Made by a program: the position numbers and the translations under genes. The notes under the pieces were generated by a model. That model did not search any database. It was not told the origin of the DNA and saw nothing but the letters and a program-made list of their open reading frames with translations. Positions 18,130 through 26,741 of a stretch of 64,000 bases of DNA are shown here, one piece after another. The first letter of the stretch is position 1, and each line of letters begins with the position of its first letter. The stretch comes from Gallintestinimicrobium propionicum (GTDB lineage: Bacteria > Bacillota > Clostridia > Lachnospirales > Lachnospiraceae), in the NCBI RefSeq assembly GCF_025567525.1, contig NZ_JAOQJY010000001.1, positions 372,001-436,000 of the forward strand, given 5' to 3'.

Positions 18130-18158
18130 ATTCTACCTGAGAGAAACCTGTCTGTCAA
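18130..18158 (-). promoter_or_regulatory. Promoter of the Abi RNA and gene
   Basis: TTGACA (18158-18153) and TAGAAT (18135-18130) are 17 bases apart, close to the ideal vegetative consensus. The start should be about 7 bases downstream, at the foot of the hairpin RNA. Confidence 0.8.
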
Positions 18159-18179
18159 TGTTTTTGGGATGAAATTCAG

Positions 18180-19052
18180 TTACTCCAGCTTCTCCAGCAT
18201 CTCCCTGTACTCTTTCGGGGAAATCCCATATTCCTTCCGAAATGCCCGGTAAAAAGCGGAATAATCCCGAAATCCAAACACCGGGTAGACGCTCGTGATC
18301 TTATCGCCGCTGCGGATGGCGCTTTTGCAGGCATCAAGCCTTTTTTTCAGAATATACTGATGTACGGAAATCCCCGTCTCATCCTTGAACACATGGGAAA
18401 TATGATATTTGCTCACATGAAAGATGCGCGAAAGCTCGTTCAGATCAAGGTTTTCTTTTAAATGCTCTTCTATATAATCCATCATCATTTCATACAGTCC
18501 CTGCATCGACCGCTCCCGGATCGGGTGCTCCTGTGCGTATGCCTCGCGATTTAAATGCAGCACAAGTTCACCAATACAGAGCGGAATCTTCGCATCCTTT
18601 CCAAACCTGTCCTGCCGCATCTCTTCTAAAAGCCGGAGTACCTTTGCCTGCGTTTCCCGAAATGCGATCTCCTCCTGATGCAGCACATATTCCTGACGCT
18701 TTGTCGCCCGCTCAATCAGATACCCATAGCTGTCTGACTGTTTTTGCAGCTGATCTGCATAACTACAGCTGATCCAGAACACAAACCGTCGGTACGGCTT
18801 ATGTGGATTCTGGATGATCGCACAGTGCGGAATCTGAGGCGGAATCAGGATGATATCTCCGTACTTGAGCAAATAGGAACGCTCTCCGATCTTCATACAG
18901 ACGTCCCCTTCCAGGAAAAAATAAAATTCATAATAATCGTGGGAATGCGTCCGCACCTCTGCCATCCCGCTATCGCTGTAATAATAAACTTCAAAATCCT
19001 GCGCCAGCATGTATTGGCGCGTGACAAATCTGCTCTCTAATTCTTTTTTCAT
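18180..19052 (-). CDS. AraC-family transcriptional regulator
   Basis: The protein has 290 residues from the ATG at 19052, which follows AAAGGAC; a further upstream start is open but lacks a site. The N-terminal cupin shows HSHDYYEFYFFLEG and LLKYGDIILIPPQIPH. The C-terminal pair of helix-turn-helix motifs reads LDLNELSRIFHVSKYHISHVFKDETG and VYPVFGFRDYSAFYRAFRKEYGISPKEYRE. It is divergent to the isomerase/dehydrogenase operon at 19221, where a good TATAAT (19155-19160) has no good -35 box, as expected for an activator-dependent promoter. Confidence 0.93.
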   Translation of the reverse strand: MKKELESRFVTRQYMLAQDFEVYYYSDSGMAEVRTHSHDYYEFYFFLEGDVCMKIGERSYLLKYGDIILIPPQIPHCAIIQNPHKPYRRFVFWISCSYADQLQKQSDSYGYLIERATKRQEYVLHQEEIAFRETQAKVLRLLEEMRQDRFGKDAKIPLCIGELVLHLNREAYAQEHPIRERSMQGLYEMMMDYIEEHLKENLDLNELSRIFHVSKYHISHVFKDETGISVHQYILKKRLDACKSAIRSGDKITSVYPVFGFRDYSAFYRAFRKEYGISPKEYREMLEKLE

Positions 19053-19154
19053 AAGGCGTCCTTTCTGTAATACATCAAATTCTTTTACCACAAAACTAGC
19101 ACGAAATCGCAACTTTTACAATATAGCCAACTTCTCTTACAATCGTCTTTCTGC

Positions 19155-19160
19155 TATAAT
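19155..19160 (+). promoter_or_regulatory. -10 box of sugar operon, weak -35
   Basis: A perfect TATAAT lies 60 bases before the first ATG of the operon. The expected -35 position holds TTCTCT, so activation by the divergent AraC protein is likely. Confidence 0.5.
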
Positions 19161-19220
19161 GAGGCTATCATAGGAATGCATGATATTCAGACAGCAACCA
19201 TTGAAAGGGGGAACTTTCTC

Positions 19221-20012
19221 ATGCTACAGACAGGGGCACAGCTCTACACCGTCCGCAGCTACACACAGACGATCGAAGACTTTACCTGTACCATTCAAAA
19301 AATCGCTGACATCGGTTATAAAGCCGTCCAGCTTTCCGCCGTTTCCAAACAGATTAAGCCGGAGCAGATCCGTGAAATTTGCGACCGCGCGGGCATTTCC
19401 ATTGTCCTGACCCACAGCGATCCCGAACGGATTCTGCACGATACCGACGCGCTCATCAAAGAGCACGATATCCTCGGCTGCAACTATATCGGTCTTGGCT
19501 GCATGCCGGACAAATACCGCACCAAAGAGTGGCTTTCCCACTTTATTTCCGATTTTAAAGAGCCTGCGAAAAAAATCGCGGCGGCAGGAAAGCTTTTCAT
19601 GTACCACAACCATAACCTCGAGTTCGAAACTTTTGCCGCGGAAAATCTTCCAAATGCTGCGCCCAACCGCCGGATTTTGGAATATCTCCTCGAGGGCTTT
19701 GCACCGGATGAAATGGGAGTCACGCTCGATACTTACTGGGTTGCGGCAGCAGGCGCGGACGTCTGTGACTGGATCTCGCAGATGAGCGACCGGATTCCCT
19801 GCGTCCACTTAAAAGATATGAAGGTAAAAAACTGGCAGCCGGTCATGGCTCCGGTTATGGAAGGCAACTTAAACTTCTCCGCTATTTTCCATGCGCTGGA
19901 AGCTTCCAACTGCAAATATATGCTCGTTGAGCAGGATGACTGCTATGGGGAAAGCCCCTTCGACTGCTTAAAGACCAGCTATGAAAATCTGGCAAATGCT
20001 GGCTACCGCTAA
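19221..20012 (+). CDS. Sugar phosphate isomerase/epimerase (xylose isomerase-like TIM barrel)
   Basis: The protein has 263 residues from the ATG at 19221, chosen because AAAGGGGGAA precedes it. The start LQTGAQLYTVR, the FMYHNHNLEF segment, the LDTYW..AAGAD segment, CVHLKDMK and the final LVEQDDCYG are typical of IolE/xylose-isomerase-like metal enzymes; the Glu, Asp and His residues in these blocks are the expected metal ligands. In operons with Gfo/Idh/MocA dehydrogenases such enzymes act on keto-sugars or inosose-like oxidation products. The exact substrate cannot be told. Confidence 0.85.
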   Translation: MLQTGAQLYTVRSYTQTIEDFTCTIQKIADIGYKAVQLSAVSKQIKPEQIREICDRAGISIVLTHSDPERILHDTDALIKEHDILGCNYIGLGCMPDKYRTKEWLSHFISDFKEPAKKIAAAGKLFMYHNHNLEFETFAAENLPNAAPNRRILEYLLEGFAPDEMGVTLDTYWVAAAGADVCDWISQMSDRIPCVHLKDMKVKNWQPVMAPVMEGNLNFSAIFHALEASNCKYMLVEQDDCYGESPFDCLKTSYENLANAGYR

Positions 20013-20110
20013 ATCAGATTTTCATCCGGCAGCAAATGCCTACTGCCGGAGTTGAATCGACACAGGCGAATTTTGCATTACCGAAATTTCTGTATCAAGA
20101 GGAGGTACTT

Positions 20111-21313
20111 ATGAATCAGGTAAAACTTGGCATCATCGGACTTGGAAATATGGGCAGTGGCCACTGCAACAACATCCTCGCCGGACTGACGCCCGAAATC
20201 AAACTGACCGCCGCTGCAGACCTGCGGCAGTCCAGACGCGACTGGGCAAAGGAGACGCTGCCCGATGACGTCGTTCTTTTTGAAAACGGCGACCAGCTGA
20301 TCGAATCCGGTCTGTGCGACGCCGTTATCATCGCAACGCCCCACTACGAGCATCCGCGCCTTGCGATCCTCGCATTCGAACACGGGCTTCATGTCATGAG
20401 TGAAAAGCCCGCAGGCGTTTATACCAAGCAGGTTCGCGAAATGAACGAAGCTGCCATCCGCTCCGGCAAAGTGTTCGGCATGATGTTCAACCAGCGCACC
20501 AACTGCGTTTACAGAAAGATGCATGAAATGGTACAGAACGGCAAATACGGTCAGATCAAGCGCGTCAACTGGATCATCACCGACTGGTACCGCACACAGG
20601 CTTACTATAACTCCGGCGGCTGGCGCGCAACCTGGGACGGCGAAGGCGGCGGCGTGCTGTTAAACCAGTGCCCGCACAACTTAGACCTCCTGCAGTGGAT
20701 CTGTGGACTCCCCTGCCGCGTCCGCGCCTTCTGCCACAACGGCAAATGGCACCAGATCGAGGTCGAGGACGATGTAACCGCTTATCTCGAATTTCCGAAT
20801 GGCGCAACCGGCGTTTTCGTCACGACCACGGCAGATGCTCCCGGCACGAACCGTTTTGAAATCACTTTGGAACGCGGAAAACTCGTAGCAGAGCATGACA
20901 AACTGACGTTCTTCGAGCTCGAACAGAGCGAACGTGACTTCTGCTTTACGGCAACAGGCGGCTTCGAACAGCCCGCCGGACATGAGGTCACAATCGAACT
21001 GGACGGCAAAAATCCGCAGCATGTCGGCGTATTGAACGCTTTTGCAGGCGCGATCCTGCGCGGCGAACCGCTCGTTGCAGACGGAACCGAGGGCATCCGA
21101 GGTCTGGAGCTTTCCAATGCGATGCACCTTTCCTCCTGGACAGACCAGACGGTTACCCTGCCGATCGATGAAGCGCTTTTCCTTGAAAAATTAAATGAGC
21201 ACCGCAAAGCCTCCAAAGTCAAAACCGAAGTGACCGAAGCGACGTTCGATACCTCTGACAGCTATGGAAGCAAGGTTTCAGACAATACCGACAAAGGAGG
21301 CGTAAAGGCATGA
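20111..21313 (+). CDS. Gfo/Idh/MocA family NAD(P)-dependent sugar dehydrogenase
   Basis: The protein has 400 residues from the ATG at 20111, preceded by GAGGAGG. The Rossmann motif GIIGLGNMGSGH is at residues 6-17. The MSEKPAG block holds the catalytic Lys, and the later GGGVLLNQCPHNLDLLQWI block holds the expected Asp and His. Its last codons overlap the next gene as ATGA, so the two are translationally coupled. The pair of related dehydrogenases with two isomerases suggests oxidation, isomerisation and reduction steps of one sugar or glycoside. Confidence 0.92.
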   Translation: MNQVKLGIIGLGNMGSGHCNNILAGLTPEIKLTAAADLRQSRRDWAKETLPDDVVLFENGDQLIESGLCDAVIIATPHYEHPRLAILAFEHGLHVMSEKPAGVYTKQVREMNEAAIRSGKVFGMMFNQRTNCVYRKMHEMVQNGKYGQIKRVNWIITDWYRTQAYYNSGGWRATWDGEGGGVLLNQCPHNLDLLQWICGLPCRVRAFCHNGKWHQIEVEDDVTAYLEFPNGATGVFVTTTADAPGTNRFEITLERGKLVAEHDKLTFFELEQSERDFCFTATGGFEQPAGHEVTIELDGKNPQHVGVLNAFAGAILRGEPLVADGTEGIRGLELSNAMHLSSWTDQTVTLPIDEALFLEKLNEHRKASKVKTEVTEATFDTSDSYGSKVSDNTDKGGVKA

Positions 21314-22320
21314 AAACCTGTCTGGTTGGCTGCGGTGGTATCGCCGCCGTACACGGCAGCGTCCTGACCTCCGGCATTGATACGGAATTTGTCGCTGCCG
21401 CCGATATCAAACCCGAAAAAGCGCAGAGTTATGCGGAAAATTTCCATACCAAGCCCTATCCGTCCCTCGAAAGCATGCTTGAAGCAGAAAAACCGGATGT
21501 CCTGCATATCTGCACGCCGCACTATCTGCACGTTCCGATGGCGATTTATTCCCTGGAACGAAATATCAATGTCTTTATGGAAAAGCCGCCTGCGATCTCT
21601 TTTGACCAGCTCGAAGAGCTGAAAAAAGCTGCTGCAAAATCTGAGGCACAGCTCGGCTTCTGTTATCAGAACCGCTATAACGCCAGCATCCGCGCAGCAA
21701 AGGATCTGATCGACTCCGGTAAAGCCGGAAAAGTCCTCGGCGCACGCGCGTTCGTAACCTGGTGCAGAGGCGCAGCTTATTATACCGAAAGCGGCTGGAG
21801 AGGCAGCTTAAAAACCGAGGGCGGCGGCGTTTTGATCAACCAGTCCGTCCACACACAGGATCTGCTCTGCTTTTTGCTCGGCGACCCGACTACGGTCGAT
21901 GCAACGATGACCAACCACCATTTAAAAGACGTAATCGAAGTCGAGGATACGCTCGAAGCCTATATTGACTTTAACGGCGTCCATGCAAGCTTCTATGCGA
22001 CGACCTCCTACTGCGCAGACGTCGCACCGCTGATCGAAATCGCCTGCGAAAATATGACAATCCGCGTGGAAGACCCGCACGTCACGGTATATCCCAAAGA
22101 CGCTGCGCCTTATCAGCTTTCCGTCGAAACGCTGCCCCCGATCGGCAAGAGCTACTGGGGCACCGGGCACACCGCATGCATTTCGGATTTCTACCAGTCA
22201 CTGCGCGACAACCGGCGCTTTAGCTTAAACCTGGAAACAATGGAGCCGAGCATCCGGCTGATGCTTGGAACGTATGAATCCGCCCGCAGCGGACACAGTG
22301 TAACACTCATCGAACAATAG
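21310..22320 (+). CDS. Gfo/Idh/MocA family oxidoreductase
   Basis: The protein has 336 residues and overlaps the preceding gene by four bases. The dinucleotide site reads CLVGCGGIAAVHG near the start, MEKPPAIS holds the catalytic Lys, and GGGVLINQSVHTQDLLCFLLG is the active-site helix. It is a paralogue, not a close duplicate, of its neighbour and lacks the neighbour's C-terminal extension. GGAGG lies in the 3' end of the upstream gene. Confidence 0.92.
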   Translation: MKTCLVGCGGIAAVHGSVLTSGIDTEFVAAADIKPEKAQSYAENFHTKPYPSLESMLEAEKPDVLHICTPHYLHVPMAIYSLERNINVFMEKPPAISFDQLEELKKAAAKSEAQLGFCYQNRYNASIRAAKDLIDSGKAGKVLGARAFVTWCRGAAYYTESGWRGSLKTEGGGVLINQSVHTQDLLCFLLGDPTTVDATMTNHHLKDVIEVEDTLEAYIDFNGVHASFYATTSYCADVAPLIEIACENMTIRVEDPHVTVYPKDAAPYQLSVETLPPIGKSYWGTGHTACISDFYQSLRDNRRFSLNLETMEPSIRLMLGTYESARSGHSVTLIEQ

Positions 22321-22373
22321 AATGCACGCTGTCTCTCCGCCCCACACAACAAAAAACAATGAGGTAACCCGTC

Positions 22374-23234
22374 ATGAACACACAACATAAACTGCTCTCT
22401 TCCTGCCCGGTCAGCTGCTTTGCTGACGAAATCGCGGAATCCTTAGACCGCCAGATCGAAGTGCTTTCCCGGCTCGGCATTTCCTACGTCGAGCTGCGCA
22501 GCGCGGACGGCATAAATGTATCCGATTTTACGATGAATTTTGCAAAAGAGGTAAAGAAAAAGCTCGATCAGGCAAATATCCGCATTTCCGCCATCGGCTC
22601 TCCGATCGGCAAAATCGGAATTGACGATGATTTCGATGCGCACCTGCAGAAGCTTTCCCATACGGAACAAATGGCAGACATCTTCGAAACGCCCTATATC
22701 CGTATGTTCAGCTTCTATATCCCGGAAAACTATGCTGCGGCAGACTGCCGCTCCGAGGTGCTTTTCCGGACGGAGGCGATGGTTGCAGAGGCTGCGCATA
22801 ACAATATCACCCTGCTGCATGAAAATGAAAAAGGTATTTACGGCGACAACGCGTCCCGCTGCCTCGACCTGATGCAGCAATTTGCAGGGAAGCACTTCTC
22901 CTGCACGTTCGACTTTGCGAACTTTATCCAGTGCGGTCAGGATCCGTTAGAGGCTTATGAAATGCTCTCCCCCTATATTTCCTATGTCCACGTCAAGGAC
23001 GCGCTCTTTGCTACCAGCGAAGTCGTTCCGGCAGGCACAGGCGACGGACATCTGCCGGAAATTTTCCAAAAGCTCGACGCTTCCGGCTATCACGGCTTTT
23101 TAAGCCTCGAGCCGCATTTAGCCAATTTCAGCGGTCTCGCAGCATTAGAACACAACGCTGCGATTCGCACCGAAAACAACACGGAAAAGGCGTTCTGCGT
23201 TGCCTGGGAGGCATTCCAGAAGGTGCTGGGATAA
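22374..23234 (+). CDS. Sugar phosphate isomerase/epimerase, second in operon
   Basis: The protein has 286 residues. TIM-barrel features include SCFADEIAESLDRQIEVLSRLGISYVELR, IGSPIGKI, LLHENEKGIYGD (metal-binding Glu), FDFANFIQCG and YVHVKDAL with SLEPHL near the end. It differs strongly from the first isomerase and probably acts on another intermediate. It is the last gene of the operon and is followed by a strong terminator. The GAGGTAA site is nine bases before the ATG. Confidence 0.85.
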   Translation: MNTQHKLLSSCPVSCFADEIAESLDRQIEVLSRLGISYVELRSADGINVSDFTMNFAKEVKKKLDQANIRISAIGSPIGKIGIDDDFDAHLQKLSHTEQMADIFETPYIRMFSFYIPENYAAADCRSEVLFRTEAMVAEAAHNNITLLHENEKGIYGDNASRCLDLMQQFAGKHFSCTFDFANFIQCGQDPLEAYEMLSPYISYVHVKDALFATSEVVPAGTGDGHLPEIFQKLDASGYHGFLSLEPHLANFSGLAALEHNAAIRTENNTEKAFCVAWEAFQKVLG

Positions 23235-23238
23235 CATC

Positions 23239-23269
23239 AAAGAGCTGCCCATACGGCAGCTCTTTTTTG
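23239..23269 (+). terminator. Terminator of the sugar operon
   Basis: AAAGAGCTGCC pairs with GGCAGCTCTTT over a CATAC loop, followed by T6. Confidence 0.88.
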
Positions 23270-23337
23270 TGGCATCTTATCTCACAGAATTAAACCTGTA
23301 TTCCTCCTTGATCCGGCGAAGTCTATCTGCAGTTTTC

Positions 23338-24708
23338 TTAATAGATTTTAATGTCTTTTAAGAATACTTCATCCCTCGCCGCAGTGATCTGTACCTGAAT
23401 CTGACAGATGCGGTCTTCCATGTCGTTGATCAGCGGGTTCTGCTCGCCGAAGGGATTCTGCAGCTGGCAGATTTTGCGGTTTCCGATGACAGTGCCCTGA
23501 TACAGCGGATACTGATTGCCGCTGCCGGACTGCGCCGTAATCCGAAAGCCCTCTACGCGCTGACCCTTGGTCAGATCTTCCCGCAGCGAAACATAGCGGA
23601 TCTGTGCGGTGGGTTGCTTTAAGGAAATCGTATAGACCTTCTGCGTTTTGGGACTTTCCTCTTCCCGGATTTTGACATCCAGCTCAGTGCCGAACTCTTC
23701 TTGCAGCAGCGCGCCGAACTCTTTGAGACGCTTTACGTCCCGCTCATCAATCCGTCCGTCTGTGTTAGGCGGCAAATTCAGATGCATACACGCATTCGAC
23801 CCGACACTTCCCAGATAGGTAGTAAACAGGCGTTCCAGGGAGTGCGGCTCCTCTTCCAGATGCCAGAACCAGCCCGAACGGATAGACATGTTGATCTCCG
23901 TAGGCGTAAAGGTCAGACCCTTCGTGTAGAGAATATTCGGCATCGTTCCTAACTCCTGTTCGGTATTGTAAATCCAGGAAAGGCTTCCTTCCTCCGCCAT
24001 CGGTCCGGGACCCGTCTGCACCCTGCCCAAATGACACAGTTCGGACGGGATGACCGCCCATTCGGAATGTCTCGGTTTACCGGCTTCGTTGCCGCACCAC
24101 CGGATGTCCGGTCCGAAATCGTTAAAAATAACCGCATTGGGCTGATATTTCCGGATCAGCTCAATATAACGAGGAAAATCGTATACCTGTTTTCTGCCGT
24201 TTAGACCTTCTCCGCAGGCGTTGTCAAACCAGACATAAAAGATGTCGCCGTACTCTGTCAGAAGCTCCGTCAGCTGGTTGCAGAAATAGTCGTTATATTC
24301 CGGCGTCCCGTAGCAGGAAGCGTTCCGATCCCACGGAGACAGATAAAATCCGAACTTGATGCCGCCCCTTTTACATGCTTCGGCAGCTTCCCGGACAACG
24401 TCTTTTTTGCACGGGCTGTTTTTCACGGAATGCTCCGTATATTTGGAAGGCCAAAGGCAAAAACCGTCGTGATGCTTTGCTGTCAGCACCATTCCCTTCA
24501 TGCCTGCTGCCTTGATCGCTTCCACCCACTGATCGCAGTCCAGATTTTCAGGATTAAAAATAGATTCCGGCTCGGTTCCCTCTCCCCATTCCCGATTCGT
24601 AAAGGTATTTACTCCAAAATGAATAAACGCATAGCTTTCCAGCTCATACCAGTCCAGCTGGCGCTTCGACGGCACAACATGGGCCGCTTCCTGTAAAAAT
24701 TGAATCAT
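23338..24708 (-). CDS. Alpha-L-fucosidase, GH29 (second, divergent type)
   Basis: The protein has 456 residues without a signal peptide. FIHFGVNTFTNREWG (28-42), LTAKHHDGFCLWPSKYT (75-91) and FYVWFDNACGEG with the nucleophile Asp162 place it in GH29, nearer to the linkage-selective GH29-B group than the enzyme at 648 (inference from the WGEGTEP and NACGEG segments). The C-terminal 110 residues form a separate beta domain. A TATAAT-like box is at 24754-24759. It points toward the sugar operon but is convergent with it. Confidence 0.92.
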   Translation of the reverse strand: MIQFLQEAAHVVPSKRQLDWYELESYAFIHFGVNTFTNREWGEGTEPESIFNPENLDCDQWVEAIKAAGMKGMVLTAKHHDGFCLWPSKYTEHSVKNSPCKKDVVREAAEACKRGGIKFGFYLSPWDRNASCYGTPEYNDYFCNQLTELLTEYGDIFYVWFDNACGEGLNGRKQVYDFPRYIELIRKYQPNAVIFNDFGPDIRWCGNEAGKPRHSEWAVIPSELCHLGRVQTGPGPMAEEGSLSWIYNTEQELGTMPNILYTKGLTFTPTEINMSIRSGWFWHLEEEPHSLERLFTTYLGSVGSNACMHLNLPPNTDGRIDERDVKRLKEFGALLQEEFGTELDVKIREEESPKTQKVYTISLKQPTAQIRYVSLREDLTKGQRVEGFRITAQSGSGNQYPLYQGTVIGNRKICQLQNPFGEQNPLINDMEDRICQIQVQITAARDEVFLKDIKIY

Positions 24709-24886
24709 TCCGTTTCTCCCTCTGTAATTTTATGTTTCATTCACTTCTGCCCTATTATACAGGCTGTTTGACATTTGCGTACTTTCTTTTTTAAGATTTC
24801 CATCTGTCCGATGCCACAGACTTTCCCTTCTTTTAAAACAGGCACCGTATCGACTGCGGCGCCTGCTTCCGCAATTATTACAAAAT

Positions 24887-24925
24887 CAGCCCCAGTTCCT
24901 ATCGTTCCAGATAAGAACCGGGGCT
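24887..24925 (-). terminator. Probable terminator after the nitroreductase gene
   Basis: AGCCCCGGTTC pairs with GGAACTGGGGCT (minus strand, loop about 16 bases), followed by GATTTTGT. Confidence 0.5.
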
Positions 24926-24934
24926 GTTCTCTCC

Positions 24935-25456
24935 TTACACTCTTACGATGTAATCGTTCTTTCTCGGCTTTGCCTCCGGCAGCGGACCGTCCGCATAGCC
25001 TAAGATACAGCAGGCAACGCCAGCATAGGTATCTGCAATTCCCCATTCTTTCATCAGTGCTTTGCCTTCTGCGCTTTCAAACATCTCCTTTGCGCGGTTG
25101 ATCCAGCAGGAGCCAAGCCCGACTGCATAAGCAGCAAGCATCAGATTGCCCATCACGAGCGAACCGTCCTGCAGCCATGTTCCGGCATTTGTATCTGCAA
25201 AAACGATCACTACAGTAGGCGCTCCATAAAACGGATCGGAATCTGCTCCCATAACCGCCCCGTTCATTTTGGAAAGCTTTGCAATCAATTCTGGCTCCTG
25301 AATCACAACCATCTTCGCGGGCTGACGTCCCATTCCGGACGCCGCATAAGTTCCAGCCTCCAGAACTGCATCCAGCTCTTCCTTCGAGATTTGTTCTTTC
25401 CGATAAGAACGCACGCTTCTGCGTTCTTTGATACTCATCAGTGTTTCCAGTTTCAT
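24935..25456 (-). CDS. Nitroreductase family FMN-dependent oxidoreductase
   Basis: The protein has 173 residues from the ATG at 25456, which follows GGAGGA. The RRSVRSYRKEQIS start (FMN phosphate contacts), GTYAASGMGRQPAKMVVI and the late SCWINRAKEMFESAEG and VACCILGYADG blocks fit small nitroreductases that reduce nitro compounds or quinones with NAD(P)H. The substrate is unknown. Its own terminator follows. Confidence 0.9.
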   Translation of the reverse strand: MKLETLMSIKERRSVRSYRKEQISKEELDAVLEAGTYAASGMGRQPAKMVVIQEPELIAKLSKMNGAVMGADSDPFYGAPTVVIVFADTNAGTWLQDGSLVMGNLMLAAYAVGLGSCWINRAKEMFESAEGKALMKEWGIADTYAGVACCILGYADGPLPEAKPRKNDYIVRV

Positions 25457-25611
25457 ACTATCCTCCATTCCGCAGGCGCTTTGCGCCGAAGGAATCGCGA
25501 GCAGAAGTTCCAGTTCTGCTCTGCGATCCTAGCTACTTTGTGACGCCTGCGGCACAAATAGCTGTGAGAAAAATAAGCGATCACGCTTATTTTTTTCACT
25601 ATCCTCCATTC
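25457..25611. repeat. 127-bp palindromic insert between 14-bp direct repeats
   Basis: ACTATCCTCCATTC occurs at 25457-25470 and again at 25598-25611. The insert holds an inverted pair GGAATCGCGAGCAGAA / TTCTGCTCTGCGATCC and a CGCAGGCG...CGCCTGCG pair, then AAATAAGCG/CGCTTATTT. The first direct repeat is the ribosome binding site of the nitroreductase gene, so the insert separated that gene from its former leader. The rest to 25734 shows no gene or known riboswitch. Confidence 0.55.
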
Positions 25612-25734
25612 ATTTTTGCTTATGCCAAGCTTGAATTACAGCTAAGTTCATGGTACGATATTTAAGATCCAAAATCAAGCGGTTCCTGAACTCAGGTTTG
25701 TTTGATGCATACTACAGAAAAGGATTTCTTACCT

Positions 25735-26589
25735 ATGATTAAAGATTTATTTTCCCAGAAACAGACCCTTTCTTTTGAGGTATTTCCTCCCAAGAAGGAC
25801 GACGAATTTACAAACGCGCAGAACGTCCTGCATCAGCTTTCCGAGCTGCAGCCGGATTTTATCAGCGTAACCTACGGCGCAGGCGGCAGCCGTTCCAAAC
25901 GCACGGTGGAGCTGGCTTCCTTCATCCAGAACAGTCTCCACATTCCGGCAGTTGCCCATATGACCTGTGTCGGCTCCTCCAAAGAGGACATTCTCACCGT
26001 TACTGATGATATGAAGCAGGCGGGTCTTTCCCATGTACTGGCGCTTCGCGGCGACAGACCGACCTGGATGGATGATGCACAGTTTGAAAACCGTGCTTTT
26101 GCCCATGCTTCCGATCTGACTCGCTTCTTAAAGGAGCATACCGATCTGGAAGTCGCAGGCGCATGCTATCCCGAAAAGCATTTCGAAGCAGAAAGCCTTG
26201 ACAGCGATATTGCTTACCTGAAAGAAAAGCAGGAAGCAGGCGCAGCGTTTTTCATCACTCAGCTGTTCTTTGAAAATGACAGCTTCTACCGTTTCCTGGA
26301 AAAGAAAAACCATGCAGGCATTACGCTTCCGGTCTGTGCAGGCATCATGCCGATCACTTCCGCAAAGCAGCTCGGCACGACGGTAACCCTCTCCGGCTCT
26401 TCCGTTCCGAAAGAGCTGGCCGACATCATTGCGACTTACGGAGAAAACCCGGAAGACATGAGAAAAGCCGGTATCGATTATGCGATCCGCCAGATCCTCG
26501 ACTTAAAGCAGCACGGTGCAGACGGCATCCATATTTATTCCATGAACAAGCCTAAGACAACACGCACGATCGTGGAAGCGATCCGATAA
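25735..26589 (+). CDS. metF: 5,10-methylenetetrahydrofolate reductase
   Basis: The protein has 284 residues. MetF reduces methylenetetrahydrofolate to 5-methyltetrahydrofolate for methionine synthesis. The start FEVFPPKKDDEF holds the catalytic Glu, SVTYGAGGS follows, and HVLALRGDRP and ACYPEKHFEA are typical FAD and folate blocks. FFITQLFFENDSFY and GIMPITSAKQL complete the barrel. The ATG at 25735 follows AAAGGA by about ten bases; upstream non-ATG starts seem less likely. Confidence 0.95.
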   Translation: MIKDLFSQKQTLSFEVFPPKKDDEFTNAQNVLHQLSELQPDFISVTYGAGGSRSKRTVELASFIQNSLHIPAVAHMTCVGSSKEDILTVTDDMKQAGLSHVLALRGDRPTWMDDAQFENRAFAHASDLTRFLKEHTDLEVAGACYPEKHFEAESLDSDIAYLKEKQEAGAAFFITQLFFENDSFYRFLEKKNHAGITLPVCAGIMPITSAKQLGTTVTLSGSSVPKELADIIATYGENPEDMRKAGIDYAIRQILDLKQHGADGIHIYSMNKPKTTRTIVEAIR

Positions 26590-26593
26590 GAAG

Positions 26594-26738
26594 GAACCTT
26601 CTAAATTTCCTTTCGGAAATTCAGAAGTAGCGCAAAAAAAGAGAGCCTCCGGCTCTCTTTTAAATAGAACCTTCTAAATTCCCTAACGGGAATTCAGAAG
26701 TAGCGCAAAAAAAGAGAGCCTCTCGGCTCTCTTTTTTT
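26594..26738. repeat. Tandem copies of a terminator repeat, bidirectional
   Basis: Two units of about 70 bases follow each other (26594-26660 and 26668-26738). Each has CTTCTAAATTYCC...GGAATTCAGAAG, then GTAGCGC, a run of A, GAGAGCC...GGCTCTC and a run of T. They separate metF and gpsA, which converge. The same unit was split by the island at 10380/16960. Confidence 0.85.
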
Positions 26739-26741
26739 GCT

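Noticed and set aside
24741..25046. Open frame with a tail GADFVIIAEAGAAVDTVPVL before the second fucosidase
   Set aside because: Its first half is an off-frame reading of the nitroreductase gene and the tail overlaps the terminator; no start or ribosome binding site supports it.
25612..25734. SAM-type riboswitch in front of metF
   Set aside because: The leader is short and lacks the conserved S-box helices and a terminator.
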